Source of the DNA: Paraburkholderia susongensis
GTDB taxonomy: Bacteria; Pseudomonadota; Gammaproteobacteria; Burkholderiales; Burkholderiaceae
Direction: 5' to 3'
DNA: 64,000 bases
NCBI RefSeq assembly: GCF_900177725.1
Contig: NZ_FXAT01000018.1
Span: forward strand, 78,361-142,360
In this document: in pieces, positions 1 to 8,647 of the stretch
Position numbering within the stretch: the stretch's first letter is position 1
Layout: every line of letters begins with the position of its first letter
Notes under the pieces: model-generated
Database searches by the model: none
What the model was told of the DNA's origin: nothing
Seen by the model: the letters and a program-made list of their open reading frames with translations, nothing else
Made by a program: the position numbers and the translations under genes

Positions 1-291
1 CAGATGCGTGATGCGCTCGGCTCGACCATCCAGACGCTCGAAGACGCCGGCTGGGAAATTTTCGAGAAGCCGGCGGGCGGCAAGTTCGTATGGGCACGCG
101 TGGCACATGTGGCCGATGCCAGGCGGCTGGTGGAATGCGGCACGCCGCTCGGTGTAACGGTCGCGCCGGGCCATTACTTCCGGCCGAATCAGGAACCGAG
201 TCCGTGGACCCGGATTCACGTGGCATTCGGGAACGATCCGCGCGCGCGGGCGTTTTTCCACGCGGCAGCGAAGCTGGCGCCGGACGCGTGA
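1..291 (+). CDS. C-terminal part of a PLP-dependent aminotransferase-fold protein (MocR-like)
   Basis: Only the last ~97 residues are present; the frame is open to the left edge. The segment with KPAGGKFVWARV, then TPLGVTVAPGHYFRP and WTRIHVAFGND, is the small-domain end of fold-type I aminotransferases. It resembles the aminotransferase half of MocR/GntR regulators or a free class I/II aminotransferase. The catalytic lysine and any DNA-binding domain lie outside the window. The adjacent exporter gene starts 117 bases downstream on the same strand, so a regulator-exporter pairing is possible but not shown. Confidence 0.6.
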   Translation, partial: QMRDALGSTIQTLEDAGWEIFEKPAGGKFVWARVAHVADARRLVECGTPLGVTVAPGHYFRPNQEPSPWTRIHVAFGNDPRARAFFHAAAKLAPDA

Positions 292-408
292 AGACGGGTC
301 GGGCAGACCGCCGCCTCGCGCGCCGCCCGTCACGGGACGCTGCGCCAGGCCGCGCTTTTCCCTAGAATAGCGACTCCCAGCCCGCCCCTGCGCGCCCAGC
401 CGCCCTCC

Positions 409-1875
409 ATGTCCACGACGCCGACGCCGCCCGCCCTCGCCCCAGACACCCCCACTCCCTCGGGCCCCTCGCCCCGTTCTCTCACCGTGATGCTGTGGCT
501 CGTCGCCACCGGCTTCTTCATGCAGACGCTCGACTCGACCATCGTCAACACCGCGCTCCCCGCGATGGCGACAAGTCTCGGCGAGCTGCCGCTGCGCATG
601 CAATCGGTGGTGATTGCCTATTCGCTGACGATGGCGGTGATGATCCCCGTGTCCGGCTGGCTTGCCGACAAGCTCGGCACGCGGCGCGTGTTCTTCAGTG
701 CGATCCTCGTGTTCGCAGTCGGCTCGTTGCTGTGCGCGAACTCGCACACGCTGAATCAGTTGGTGATCTTCCGCGTTCTGCAAGGCGTGGGCGGCGCCAT
801 GCTGCTGCCGGTAGGGCGACTCGCGGTGCTGCGCACCTTTCCGGCGGAACGCTATCTGCCGGCTTTGTCGTTCGTGGCGATTCCGGGCCTGATCGGACCG
901 CTGATCGGCCCAACGCTCGGCGGCTGGCTCGTCAAGATCGCGTCGTGGCACTGGATCTTTCTGATCAACGTGCCGGTCGGCGTAGTGGGCTGCATCGCCA
1001 CGTTTATCTTCATGCCGGATAGCCGCAACGAAAACACCGGCAAGTTCGATATAACGGGCTACCTGTTTCTGGTTGTAGGCATGGTGGCGATTTCGTTCGC
1101 GCTCGACGGCCGCAGCGAATTCGGCATTCAGCACGCAACGGTACTGGTGCTGCTGATTCTGAGTCTCGCCTGCTTCGTCGCCTATGGTCTGCACGCGGTG
1201 CGCGAGCCGTCGCCGATCTTCCCGCTCGACCTCTTCAAGATCCACACTTTCAGTGTCGGCCTGCTCGGCAATCTGTTCGCACGAATCGGCAGCGGCTCGA
1301 TGCCCTATCTGATTCCCCTGCTGCTGCAGGTGAGTCTCGGCTATAGCGCCTTCGAAGCCGGCCTGATGATGCTGCCCGTCGCGGCGGCGGGCATGGCATC
1401 CAAGCGCCTCGTCACGAAATTGATCGTCAAGTACAGCTACCGAAGCGTGCTGATGGCCAACACGATTCTGGTCGGCCTGATGATGGCGAGCTTTGCCCTC
1501 ACCAGCACGAATCAACCGTTGTGGCTGCGGCTCGTGCAACTCGCGGTGTTCGGCGGCGTGAACTCGATGCAGTTCACCGCGATGAACACATTGACATTGA
1601 AGGACCTCGGCACCGGTGGCGCGAGCAGCGGCAACAGCCTGTTTTCGCTGGTACAGATGCTCTCGATGAGCCTTGGCGTAACCGTGGCCGGTGCCTTGCT
1701 GACGACCTTTACCGGCCTCATGCAACGCGTGACCGCCGCCAATTCGCTGCCCGCGTTTCATGCGACGTTCCTGTGCGTCGGGATCATTACCGCGTGCTCG
1801 TCGTGGATCTTCGCGCAACTGTCGCCGGACATCCGCACGCCCGCGAAAAAAACCGATCCTTCGGAACGGACATGA
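409..1875 (+). CDS. MFS multidrug exporter, DHA2 (14-TM) family, MdtD-like
   Basis: A 488-residue inner-membrane major facilitator protein, probably a drug/proton antiporter. After a Pro/Thr-rich N-terminus (about residues 1-25) the first membrane helix carries FFMQTLDSTIVNTALP, the DHA2 family motif. GWLADKLGTRRVF is the conserved loop 2-3 motif and GGAMLLPVGR follows in helix 4. The spacing of helices fits 14 TM segments, and the sequence resembles E. coli MdtD throughout, including MNTLTLKDL near residue 395. The ATG at 409 has no strong ribosome-binding site but is the first good start. Drug specificity cannot be read from sequence. Confidence 0.88.
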   Translation: MSTTPTPPALAPDTPTPSGPSPRSLTVMLWLVATGFFMQTLDSTIVNTALPAMATSLGELPLRMQSVVIAYSLTMAVMIPVSGWLADKLGTRRVFFSAILVFAVGSLLCANSHTLNQLVIFRVLQGVGGAMLLPVGRLAVLRTFPAERYLPALSFVAIPGLIGPLIGPTLGGWLVKIASWHWIFLINVPVGVVGCIATFIFMPDSRNENTGKFDITGYLFLVVGMVAISFALDGRSEFGIQHATVLVLLILSLACFVAYGLHAVREPSPIFPLDLFKIHTFSVGLLGNLFARIGSGSMPYLIPLLLQVSLGYSAFEAGLMMLPVAAAGMASKRLVTKLIVKYSYRSVLMANTILVGLMMASFALTSTNQPLWLRLVQLAVFGGVNSMQFTAMNTLTLKDLGTGGASSGNSLFSLVQMLSMSLGVTVAGALLTTFTGLMQRVTAANSLPAFHATFLCVGIITACSSWIFAQLSPDIRTPAKKTDPSERT

Positions 1876-2167
1876 GACCCGGAACGATAGCGATGGGCAA
1901 GCGGAGCGCGTTCCGGCGCAGCTTGCCGCGAGTGCCACTGAAGAGCGCCGCCGACCTGCAACAGGGCGTGCGCCGCACCAGCGAAGTGCGAATCATCGCC
2001 TTCACGCTTTAGCGGGCGCACAATTGCCGTATCAGAGCATGGCTGATGGACACTCAGGTGGCGTTTGCGCACGCGCATAGTTCTTGCTCGCCTATCCTGT
2101 AAACTTTTGATCTGCGCGGGCAAACTCGTGCCGATCCGGCAAGCGCCGCCACTTTCACACGACTGAC

Positions 2168-3445
2168 ATGATGAGCATGATCGAACTCGATCCTCCCGGT
2201 TTTCAGCCACCACGCCCGATGGCCGGCGACGAAGGCTCCCGGCGTACCGTCCTGTATGGCGGGTACACCGTCTTCAGCGTGTTTCAGCCGGTTTTCTCGG
2301 TGTCGCACCGGCGTGCGATCGGGTATCACGCATCGTTGCGCGCCCACGACGAAAATGCGCAGCACGTGCCCTCGCACGAGGTTTTCACACAGGCCGCCCG
2401 ACGCGGCGACCTGCTGGAACTCGGGCGACTGGCCGAATCGCTGCACCTCGGCAACTTCAACGCGTTCGACAGCCACGACGAATGGCTTTTCCTGAGCCTG
2501 CATCCGGCTGCGCTGATGGACACCAGTTACGGCGACGCGCTGCTTGCCAGCCTGAAGGCACTCGGTCTGCCGCCGCAGCGCGTGGTGCTCGAAGTATCCG
2601 AGCAGGCGGGCGGCGAAACCACGCGCTTCACCGAAATCATCGACGCGTTGCGCAAATCCGGTTTCCTGATCGCACTCGACGGCTTCGGTGCGAAGCATTC
2701 GAATATCGACCGCGTGTGGAATCTGCGGCCGGACATCGTGACACTCGACCGCTGCATCCTCGCGCAAGCCAGCGAACACTCGCATATCGAGCGCGTGCTG
2801 CCGGGTCTCGTCTCGCTGCTGCATGAGTCGGGACAACTCGTGCTGATGGGCGGACTGAGCACCGAGCGTGACGCGCTGATCGCGCTTGAATGCAACGTCG
2901 ACTTCGTCCAAGGCGCCTTTTTCGCGGGCCCGAGCGTCGAACCGGTCAAGCCGCAAGTTGCGGCCGACCTCATGGATTCGCTCTCCGCGGCGCTGCGCGA
3001 ACGGGTCGCGACACGTGAGAAAGCCCAATCCGCAAGGCTCGCGCCTTATGTCGCCGCCCTGGAGACAGCCGCCGCGCAACTGGTTGCCGGGGAATCCGTC
3101 ACCGAGGCCACTGCACCGCTGCTCGCACTTGGCGAAACGGCTCGCTGTTTCGTGCTGGACGGCTCGGGCCGGCAGATCGGCGACAACGTGCTGCCACCGG
3201 GGCGCACGTCGCAACGCGCCAAGCGCTTCCACCCGCTGCTGCATTCGGAAGGCGCGAGCTGGGAGCGCCGTCCGTACTTTATTCAGGCGATGCGTCAGCC
3301 CGGTCAGGTGCATCTGACGCCACCCTATCTGTCGATCAACGAAGCACACCTGTGCGTCACTGCCTCGATTGCTGCCCATACGCCACACGGCACACAGGTG
3401 CTATGCGTAGACATCAATTGGGAAGTCGCGGCTCACCGCAGTTGA
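2168..3445 (+). CDS. Degenerate EAL-domain protein with C-terminal sensor-like domain
   Basis: A 425-residue protein whose residues ~35-260 follow the EAL phosphodiesterase fold (FSVFQPVFSV, VVLEVSEQ, FLIALDGFGAKHSN, DIVTLDRCIL). Key catalytic positions are altered. The signature EAL Glu is replaced (YHASL). The Asn of the second motif reads LSLHP. The paired aspartates are DG rather than DD. The Lys before the late Asp is Thr (VTLD). I therefore infer no c-di-GMP hydrolysis, and perhaps a binding or protein-interaction role. Residues ~300-420 look like a small PDC/Cache-type extracytoplasmic sensor, but no membrane helix is obvious. The 3' end overlaps the convergent sigma-factor gene by 45 bases. 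Confidence 0.8.
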   Translation: MMSMIELDPPGFQPPRPMAGDEGSRRTVLYGGYTVFSVFQPVFSVSHRRAIGYHASLRAHDENAQHVPSHEVFTQAARRGDLLELGRLAESLHLGNFNAFDSHDEWLFLSLHPAALMDTSYGDALLASLKALGLPPQRVVLEVSEQAGGETTRFTEIIDALRKSGFLIALDGFGAKHSNIDRVWNLRPDIVTLDRCILAQASEHSHIERVLPGLVSLLHESGQLVLMGGLSTERDALIALECNVDFVQGAFFAGPSVEPVKPQVAADLMDSLSAALRERVATREKAQSARLAPYVAALETAAAQLVAGESVTEATAPLLALGETARCFVLDGSGRQIGDNVLPPGRTSQRAKRFHPLLHSEGASWERRPYFIQAMRQPGQVHLTPPYLSINEAHLCVTASIAAHTPHGTQVLCVDINWEVAAHRS

Positions 3446-4447
3446 GGCGCCCGGGCGATGCTGGATCCGTGCGAGCAGTTCCTTGACCGCCGCTCGGCCC
3501 AGCATGCGGTTAGCGGCCTCCAAACGCGCGGCGCTGGTCACGATGCGCAACGCGACGATCTTCGCCGAACTATCCGTTGTGCCGTCCGTCAGCACGTCGA
3601 TCACCCCAACGACGTCGCCTTCGCAGAACAGCGCGAGGCACACATCCCCCTGCATGGACACCACTTCGGCATGGGTCGCCTGTTGCGCGAGCGAGGTTAT
3701 TGCGTCCACCCAGCCCACAGCCACCGGTTCGCCTGTGTGCAGCGGTTCGGATGCGGCCACGGGGACGGGCTCGCTCAGCGGTACTTGCAGAGCCGCATTC
3801 TGGGGACCGCACAAGGGCGCGTCGCTCATCACTTCCGGCGCGCCGCTAAAGAGCTGTAGCAGACCCGCCCGGTCCTGCGTTTCCAGCGCCGCGCGCAAAC
3901 GCTCGACGATCCGCCCATGCACCGCCGGATCGGGCCGCTTCAACGGCGCACCGGCCAGCTGCAAACGCGCCTTGGCCCGATGGACGATCTGCCTGCAAGC
4001 GGCCGGCGTGCGCTCGAGAATCGAGGCGATCTCCGCATAATCGCAATCGAAGGCTTCATGCAGTACGAACGCAGCGCGTTCCTCGGGCTTCAAACGTTCG
4101 AGCAGCAGCATCACACCGTATGACATATCCGCCGTGCGCAACGCCAATTCCTCAGCAGATGGCGCAACCTCGTCAAGCCAAGGCTCCGGTAACCAGCCGG
4201 TGGCCTGCGACGCGCGCTCACGCTGCGCCTGCCGGAAACGGTCGATCGCCATGCGCGTGGTCAGGGTGGTAAGCCACGCGGCCGGTGTTTGCACGGCCCG
4301 CGTATCGGCCAGATGCCATTTGAGCCAGGCGTCCTGCACCACGTCTTCCGCTTCCGCCCGGCTGCCCAGCATCCTGTACGCGAGCGCCAGTAGACGGGCG
4401 CGCGCCGCCTCGAAACTGGATGCCTTGTCGATTCCCTGTTCCGTCAT
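3401..4447 (-). CDS. ECF RNA polymerase sigma factor, ECF41/ECF56 (SigJ-like) type
   Basis: 348 residues. Sigma region 2 is at ~10-75 (LAYRMLGSRAEAEDVVQDAW) and region 4 at ~120-175 (LKPEERAAFVLHEAFDCDYAEIASIL). A C-terminal SnoaL/NTF2-like extension covers ~180-340. The linker WLPEPWL is the hallmark of the ECF41 and ECF56 groups, which sense through the fused C-terminal domain instead of an anti-sigma factor. The DGGGK motif typical of ECF41 is not visible (VMSDAPLCGPQ in that place), which favours ECF56 or a divergent member. No carboxymuconolactone-decarboxylase partner is adjacent. The ATG at 4447 is the start that leaves a complete region 2. Confidence 0.85.
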   Translation of the reverse strand: MTEQGIDKASSFEAARARLLALAYRMLGSRAEAEDVVQDAWLKWHLADTRAVQTPAAWLTTLTTRMAIDRFRQAQRERASQATGWLPEPWLDEVAPSAEELALRTADMSYGVMLLLERLKPEERAAFVLHEAFDCDYAEIASILERTPAACRQIVHRAKARLQLAGAPLKRPDPAVHGRIVERLRAALETQDRAGLLQLFSGAPEVMSDAPLCGPQNAALQVPLSEPVPVAASEPLHTGEPVAVGWVDAITSLAQQATHAEVVSMQGDVCLALFCEGDVVGVIDVLTDGTTDSSAKIVALRIVTSAARLEAANRMLGRAAVKELLARIQHRPGASTAVSRDFPIDVYA

Positions 4448-4717
4448 GCGTAGACCTCCAGATCGTGTGTAGTGAAAAAGCGAGCTTGCGACATTGCGCG
4501 GGCGCTCGCCAGCGTCGGCATTCCTTCAGTTTGACGCGCGAGCAATCGGGGATGTGACAGCGAGACGAAAAAAAATTCCTGTCACACGGCTGGCCGCGAC
4601 TTCGTCAAATGAGCAACAACCAGCGCGGGGCGCGCGCGGTTTCTGACCCGGCGCCACCCGAGCACCTGGTAACACCCGTGCCACCTGCCCGTGCCGCGCA
4701 CTCGTAACGAGGAACCT

Positions 4718-5365
4718 ATGCATTCCAGCTACCCATCCGTCTCCGGTCTGGGCCTCGTGCCTACCGTGATCGAACAGTCCAGCCGTGGCGAGCGTGCGTA
4801 CGACATTTACTCCCGTTTGCTGCGCGAGCGCATCGTGTTTCTGGTCGGGCCGGTGAACGAGCAGTCGGCCAGTCTGATCGTCGCGCAACTGCTCTTTCTG
4901 GAATCCGAGAACCCTGACAAGGATATTTCTTTTTACATCAATTCGCCGGGCGGCTCGGTGTACGACGGCCTCGCGATTTACGACACCATGCAATTCATCA
5001 AACCCGAGGTCTCGACCTTGTGCACTGGTTTCGCGGCGAGCATGGGCACCTTCCTGCTCACCGCGGGCCAACGCGGCAAACGGTATGCGCTGCCGAACGC
5101 GCGCATCATGATTCACCAACCGTCCGGCGGCGGCCAGGGCACCGCGGCGGACATCGAAATCCAGGCGAAGGAGGTGCTGTATTCACGAGCGCGTCTCAAT
5201 GCAATAACGGCTGAACGCACTGGCCGCAGCATCGAGGAAATCTCGCGCGATACCGACCGCGACAACTTCATGTCGGCGCTCGAAGCAAGAGACTATGGAT
5301 TAATCGACGAAGTACTGGAAACTCGCGCGGGGCCAGGCGGCGCCATTCGCAACGGGAACATGTAG
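4718..5365 (+). CDS. clpP: ClpP-family serine protease, stand-alone paralogue
   Basis: A 215-residue ATP-dependent protease subunit. The catalytic triad is intact: Ser in GFAASMGTF, His in MIHQPSGGG and Asp in RDTDRDNF. The IVFLVGPVNE and INSPGGSVYDG segments are classic ClpP. The gene is not beside tig/clpX/lon, so it is most likely a second ClpP working with the housekeeping Clp ATPase or as a mixed ring. I placed the start at the ATG at 4718, behind a GAGGA ribosome-binding site, rather than the upstream GTG at 4691. The C-terminus (TRAGPGGAIRNGNM) is short and differs from that of housekeeping ClpP. Confidence 0.9.
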   Translation: MHSSYPSVSGLGLVPTVIEQSSRGERAYDIYSRLLRERIVFLVGPVNEQSASLIVAQLLFLESENPDKDISFYINSPGGSVYDGLAIYDTMQFIKPEVSTLCTGFAASMGTFLLTAGQRGKRYALPNARIMIHQPSGGGQGTAADIEIQAKEVLYSRARLNAITAERTGRSIEEISRDTDRDNFMSALEARDYGLIDEVLETRAGPGGAIRNGNM

Positions 5366-5506
5366 CGGAAACGACTTGTGGCATTTCAGGCCGGATTACT
5401 TCATGCCCGTGCGTGCGCATCAGACCACAAAAGCTGCCCACTTTCGCTGGAATCGCTATCATGTCGCGATTCGTCGACTTCGACGATCGCTTCAGTGGAG
5501 AGATAC

Positions 5507-6961
5507 ATGGCGTCATCCAACGAAAACGTCAGCATGGCGCTATTTTGCGACTTCGAAAATGTCGCACTGGGCGTGCGTGACGCGAAGTACGACAAATTCG
5601 ACATCAAGCTGGTACTCGAACGCCTGCTACTCAAGGGCAGCATTGTCGTCAAAAAAGCCTATTGCGACTGGGACCGCTACAAGAGCTTCAAAGGAGCGAT
5701 GCACGAAGCCAATTTCGAGTTGATCGAGATTCCGCACGTGCGCCAGTCGGGCAAGAATTCCGCCGACATCCGGCTCGTGGTCGACGCCCTCGATCTCTGC
5801 TACACGAAATCGCACGTCAATACGTTCGTCATTATCAGCGGCGATTCGGATTTTTCTCCGCTGGTGTCGAAACTGCGCGAGAACGCCAAGCAGGTGATCG
5901 GCGTGGGTGTGCAGCAGTCCACGTCGGATCTGCTGATTGCCAATTGCGACGAGTTCTTCTTTTACGACGATCTCGTGCGCGAAAGTCAGCGCTCGGTCGT
6001 CAGGCGTGAATCGTCGCGCCAGCAACAAGGCACTCAGCAAACCGCCAAACGTGCACCCGACGAGGACAAGGCCCGGCCTAAGGAAGATCTGGAAAAACGC
6101 CGCAGCAAGGCGGTTGAAATTGCGGTGCAAACGTTCGACGCGCTCGCTTCCGAACGGGGCGATAGCGGCAAGATCTGGGCGTCCGTGCTGAAAAACGCAA
6201 TCAAACGGCGCAAACCGGACTTCAACGAGACGTACTACGGTTTTCGCGCTTTCGGCAATCTGCTGGAAGAAGCGCAGGCACGAGGACTGCTCGAATTCGG
6301 CCGCGACGAGAAATCAGGTGCGTATGTATATCGAAGCACAGCAGCGAATGTCGCCGGCGAAACCGTGAATGAGCCTGTTGAAACGGAGTCGGCTGAACAC
6401 TCGCATAAGGCACAGGCCGTGGAAGCTGCCACTGGCGAGCCGGGCGCCAAGCACGAATCGCGTCGAAAAGATCGAAACAGACGCAAGGCAGGCCGCGGCC
6501 AACACGAAGTTGCCTTTGAGGAATCCGCGGCCGTCGAGCCAGCAGTCGCCGAGCAGGTAGCCAGCGAGCAGACTCAGGAGGACGAGACGCGTGAACAGGT
6601 GCCGTCAGCAAACGAGTTCGTGGCAGCACTGCCCGAAGTGCCCCAGGTAGCATCGGAGCGCGCGGGCACGGAGCCGGTCGCCGGCCAGGAAACCGCCGAG
6701 GAAACAGAGGGCGAACAGGCCGAGCGTGCCCAAAACGCCAAAAAGCGCACATCGCGAAAAACGGCCGCAAAGAAAGTGAAGAAGAGCGCACCGCGAGCGA
6801 TCGATGAAGCGCCTGAAATCGCCGCGCCAGCCGAGGCCCCTGCATCACCGGTCGGTGAAGACGAAGCCCCTGTGGCGCAGAAGGCAACTCGCAAGACAGC
6901 GTCGCGCGGTCGTCGCCCGCGTAAAACGACAGTGGCAAATAAAACGGACGGCACGGAGTAA
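5507..6961 (+). CDS. NYN-domain (LabA/PIN-like) putative RNase with LOTUS-like region
   Basis: 484 residues. The N-terminal ~155 form a NYN/PIN-like nuclease domain: ALFCDFENVALG, then KNSADIRLVVDALDL and FVIISGDSDFSPLV supply the acidic metal-binding residues. Residues ~190-275 (IWASVLKNAIKRRKPDFNETYYGFRAF) resemble an OST-HTH/LOTUS RNA-binding domain. The rest is low-complexity Glu/Ala/Lys-rich, turning strongly basic at the end (KKRTSRKTAAKKVKK, RKTASRGRRPRKTT), which suggests nucleic-acid contact. The start at 5507 follows GGAGAG at a good distance; upstream in-frame codons lack a site. Family members act on RNA, but the target here is unknown. Confidence 0.85.
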   Translation: MASSNENVSMALFCDFENVALGVRDAKYDKFDIKLVLERLLLKGSIVVKKAYCDWDRYKSFKGAMHEANFELIEIPHVRQSGKNSADIRLVVDALDLCYTKSHVNTFVIISGDSDFSPLVSKLRENAKQVIGVGVQQSTSDLLIANCDEFFFYDDLVRESQRSVVRRESSRQQQGTQQTAKRAPDEDKARPKEDLEKRRSKAVEIAVQTFDALASERGDSGKIWASVLKNAIKRRKPDFNETYYGFRAFGNLLEEAQARGLLEFGRDEKSGAYVYRSTAANVAGETVNEPVETESAEHSHKAQAVEAATGEPGAKHESRRKDRNRRKAGRGQHEVAFEESAAVEPAVAEQVASEQTQEDETREQVPSANEFVAALPEVPQVASERAGTEPVAGQETAEETEGEQAERAQNAKKRTSRKTAAKKVKKSAPRAIDEAPEIAAPAEAPASPVGEDEAPVAQKATRKTASRGRRPRKTTVANKTDGTE

Positions 6962-7190
6962 GCACACCGCGACAACCTCATAACAACCCAAACACCGCTA
7001 CTCCGTTTGTCGCTCCCACACCGGCGCCCGTTGCCAGTGAGCTTGCCGCCATCGTTTCGCGCCTATCCGCCAGACATAACAGAACCGTTACAACGACTGA
7101 CCGTTGTACTCACAGGCGCGGCGGATCATCCGTCAATGCCCGGACACTCCACCCGAACCTCCAGAGGATTGGCAGTGGCCACCCGGCGGC

Positions 7191-7742
7191 TCAGTAGTAC
7201 GGATAAGGCGCATACATGACCGGCGGCGGCGCGTAATAGGGCCGAGGCGCCACGTACACCGGTTGCGGCGCGGCATAGTAAGGCTGCGGCTGCGCGATCG
7301 TGTCGCCCTTCGAGGTCATGCATTGAGCGTAGGCCGCGTCGTAGCGCGCCTGTAGACCGGCCGCCGAATACTCGGCGCCATTCGCACCGTTCGCGCCGCC
7401 GATCAGGAGACCGCTGCCCGCGCCGATGGCCGCGCCCGCACCGGCATTGCCCGCCGCCGCACCGATCAGCGCGCCGACCGCCGCGCCGCCGAGCGTGCCC
7501 AGTGCCGCGCTATTCACGCTGTTCGTGGTGGCCGCCTGCGCCGCGCCGGACGGATTGGTCGAGCGGTTCGCGTAGTCGCGGCAAGCGTAGTCATTCTGCT
7601 GGAACTGCGCGAGCGGTTCGCCGCTATGCGGCAGCGCGACTACGCTCGGACCGCTCGGTGGCACCACTGCACAACCGCCAAGCGCGAGTGCGATGACGAC
7701 CGCCGGAATGGCGAGGCTGATCGATTTGTTGTTCGAAATCAT
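7191..7742 (-). CDS. Glycine-zipper lipoprotein
   Basis: 183 residues with a lipoprotein signal peptide ending in a lipobox (LALGGC, Cys ~24). A soluble segment with FQQNDYACRDYA follows. A Gly/Ala-rich glycine zipper spans ~80-125 (GGAAVGALIGAAAGNAGAG), as in YMGG/SlyB-type envelope proteins. The tail is rich in Pro and Tyr (YYAAPQPVYVAPRPYYAPP). The protein is probably anchored in the outer or inner membrane; similar proteins associate with membrane integrity. It is transcribed alone and its promoter lies between 7743 and 8018. No specific function can be assigned. Confidence 0.8.
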   Translation of the reverse strand: MISNNKSISLAIPAVVIALALGGCAVVPPSGPSVVALPHSGEPLAQFQQNDYACRDYANRSTNPSGAAQAATTNSVNSAALGTLGGAAVGALIGAAAGNAGAGAAIGAGSGLLIGGANGANGAEYSAAGLQARYDAAYAQCMTSKGDTIAQPQPYYAAPQPVYVAPRPYYAPPPVMYAPYPYY

Positions 7743-8018
7743 GGTAGTGCACTTCAGGAAATTGGAATTTAAACGTTAGGCTAACCGATGAATTCCGTGG
7801 TTACCGGTTCGTTACAGAAAGTTTTTCGCCGTACCGCGCCTGGCTGAGCGCGCGCAGCGCAAAAAGTGGCGATCGCGCGCGTTATATCGGGTAATGCTTG
7901 TAAATGAGCTGGCAATCAAATTACGGGAAACGCGGCCTAAACTCGCGCCAGACTATCCCCGCCGCGCGCTCGCGCAGCCATGCGGTCGGCCCATATTATT
8001 GAAACGAAGGATGCCTCA

Positions 8019-8282
8019 ATGAACCCGCTCATTCTCGCCGCGAGCGCGGCTTGCGTCGCCTGTGCGGCGCCCGTGTTCGCGCAGTCTACTGCGGCCGCGC
8101 CAAGCGACGTGCTCCAGCAACCGGCTACGAGCTATCCGAGTGCCGCGATCGCCCAGAACTTCCAGTACATCAACCACCCTCCACCGCCGCTCGCACCCGC
8201 CAGTTCAGTGAAGCCGTCAGGCGGCGGCGGCCGGGGGGGCCGGCATCGGCAGATGTCGAGCGACTCCGACTCGAGCGGCTAG
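8019..8282 (+). CDS. Small exported protein, unknown function
   Basis: 87 residues. A signal peptide (MNPLILAASAACVACAAPVFA) has a plausible cleavage after VFA-QS. The mature part is short, with a Pro-rich stretch (NHPPPPLAPAS), a Gly-rich stretch (SGGGGRGGRHR) and a Ser/Asp tail. The ATG at 8019 is preceded by GAAGGA; the in-frame start at 7980 is less likely because it would bury the signal peptide. Such short periplasmic proteins are common in Burkholderiales, but I do not recognise a family. Composition matches the neighbours. Confidence 0.6.
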   Translation: MNPLILAASAACVACAAPVFAQSTAAAPSDVLQQPATSYPSAAIAQNFQYINHPPPPLAPASSVKPSGGGGRGGRHRQMSSDSDSSG

Positions 8283-8647
8283 GAAGCCTAAGGTAAGGAG
8301 CAGGGAGAGCAGTTAGCCAGCGCCTGGCAAATGACCGCAAAACGCGCCGGCTCATCGCCTCTGCCCCGCGTCGTGCGCACAGGGCCGCAGTTACCAACTG
8401 TGACAATCTTTCGGCTGGAACTCATCGGAAAGACACGCGCCGATGATGCCGGAAGCAGCCCTCGAACCTCAAAGCGGAATCCAAACCTGTGACGTGAGCC
8501 CAAAGCCCGGCCCCACAAAAACAGAAAGCCCTCACACAGGAGGGCTTTCGTTTTTCGCTACCGTTGCCGTCGCAACCGCGACAGTCGGTTCAGGCTACCC
8601 GGACCTCATCGCGTCATGCCGCGAGATCACACGGTAACCCGCGTGTC
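8283..8647. other. Intergenic region between the small exported protein and sodB
   Basis: 365 bases without a convincing gene. The only clear element is a bidirectional terminator near 8524-8555. The remainder is GC-rich and shows no strong promoter or repeat that I can see. Confidence 0.6.
8524..8555. terminator. Bidirectional intrinsic terminator
   Basis: A perfect 10-bp stem (GAAAGCCCTC with GAGGGCTTTC) closes a 6-base loop and is followed by GTTTTTC. An A-run (CACAAAAACA) on the other side gives a U-tract for the minus strand. It can end the small exported gene and sodB, which converge here. Confidence 0.85.
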
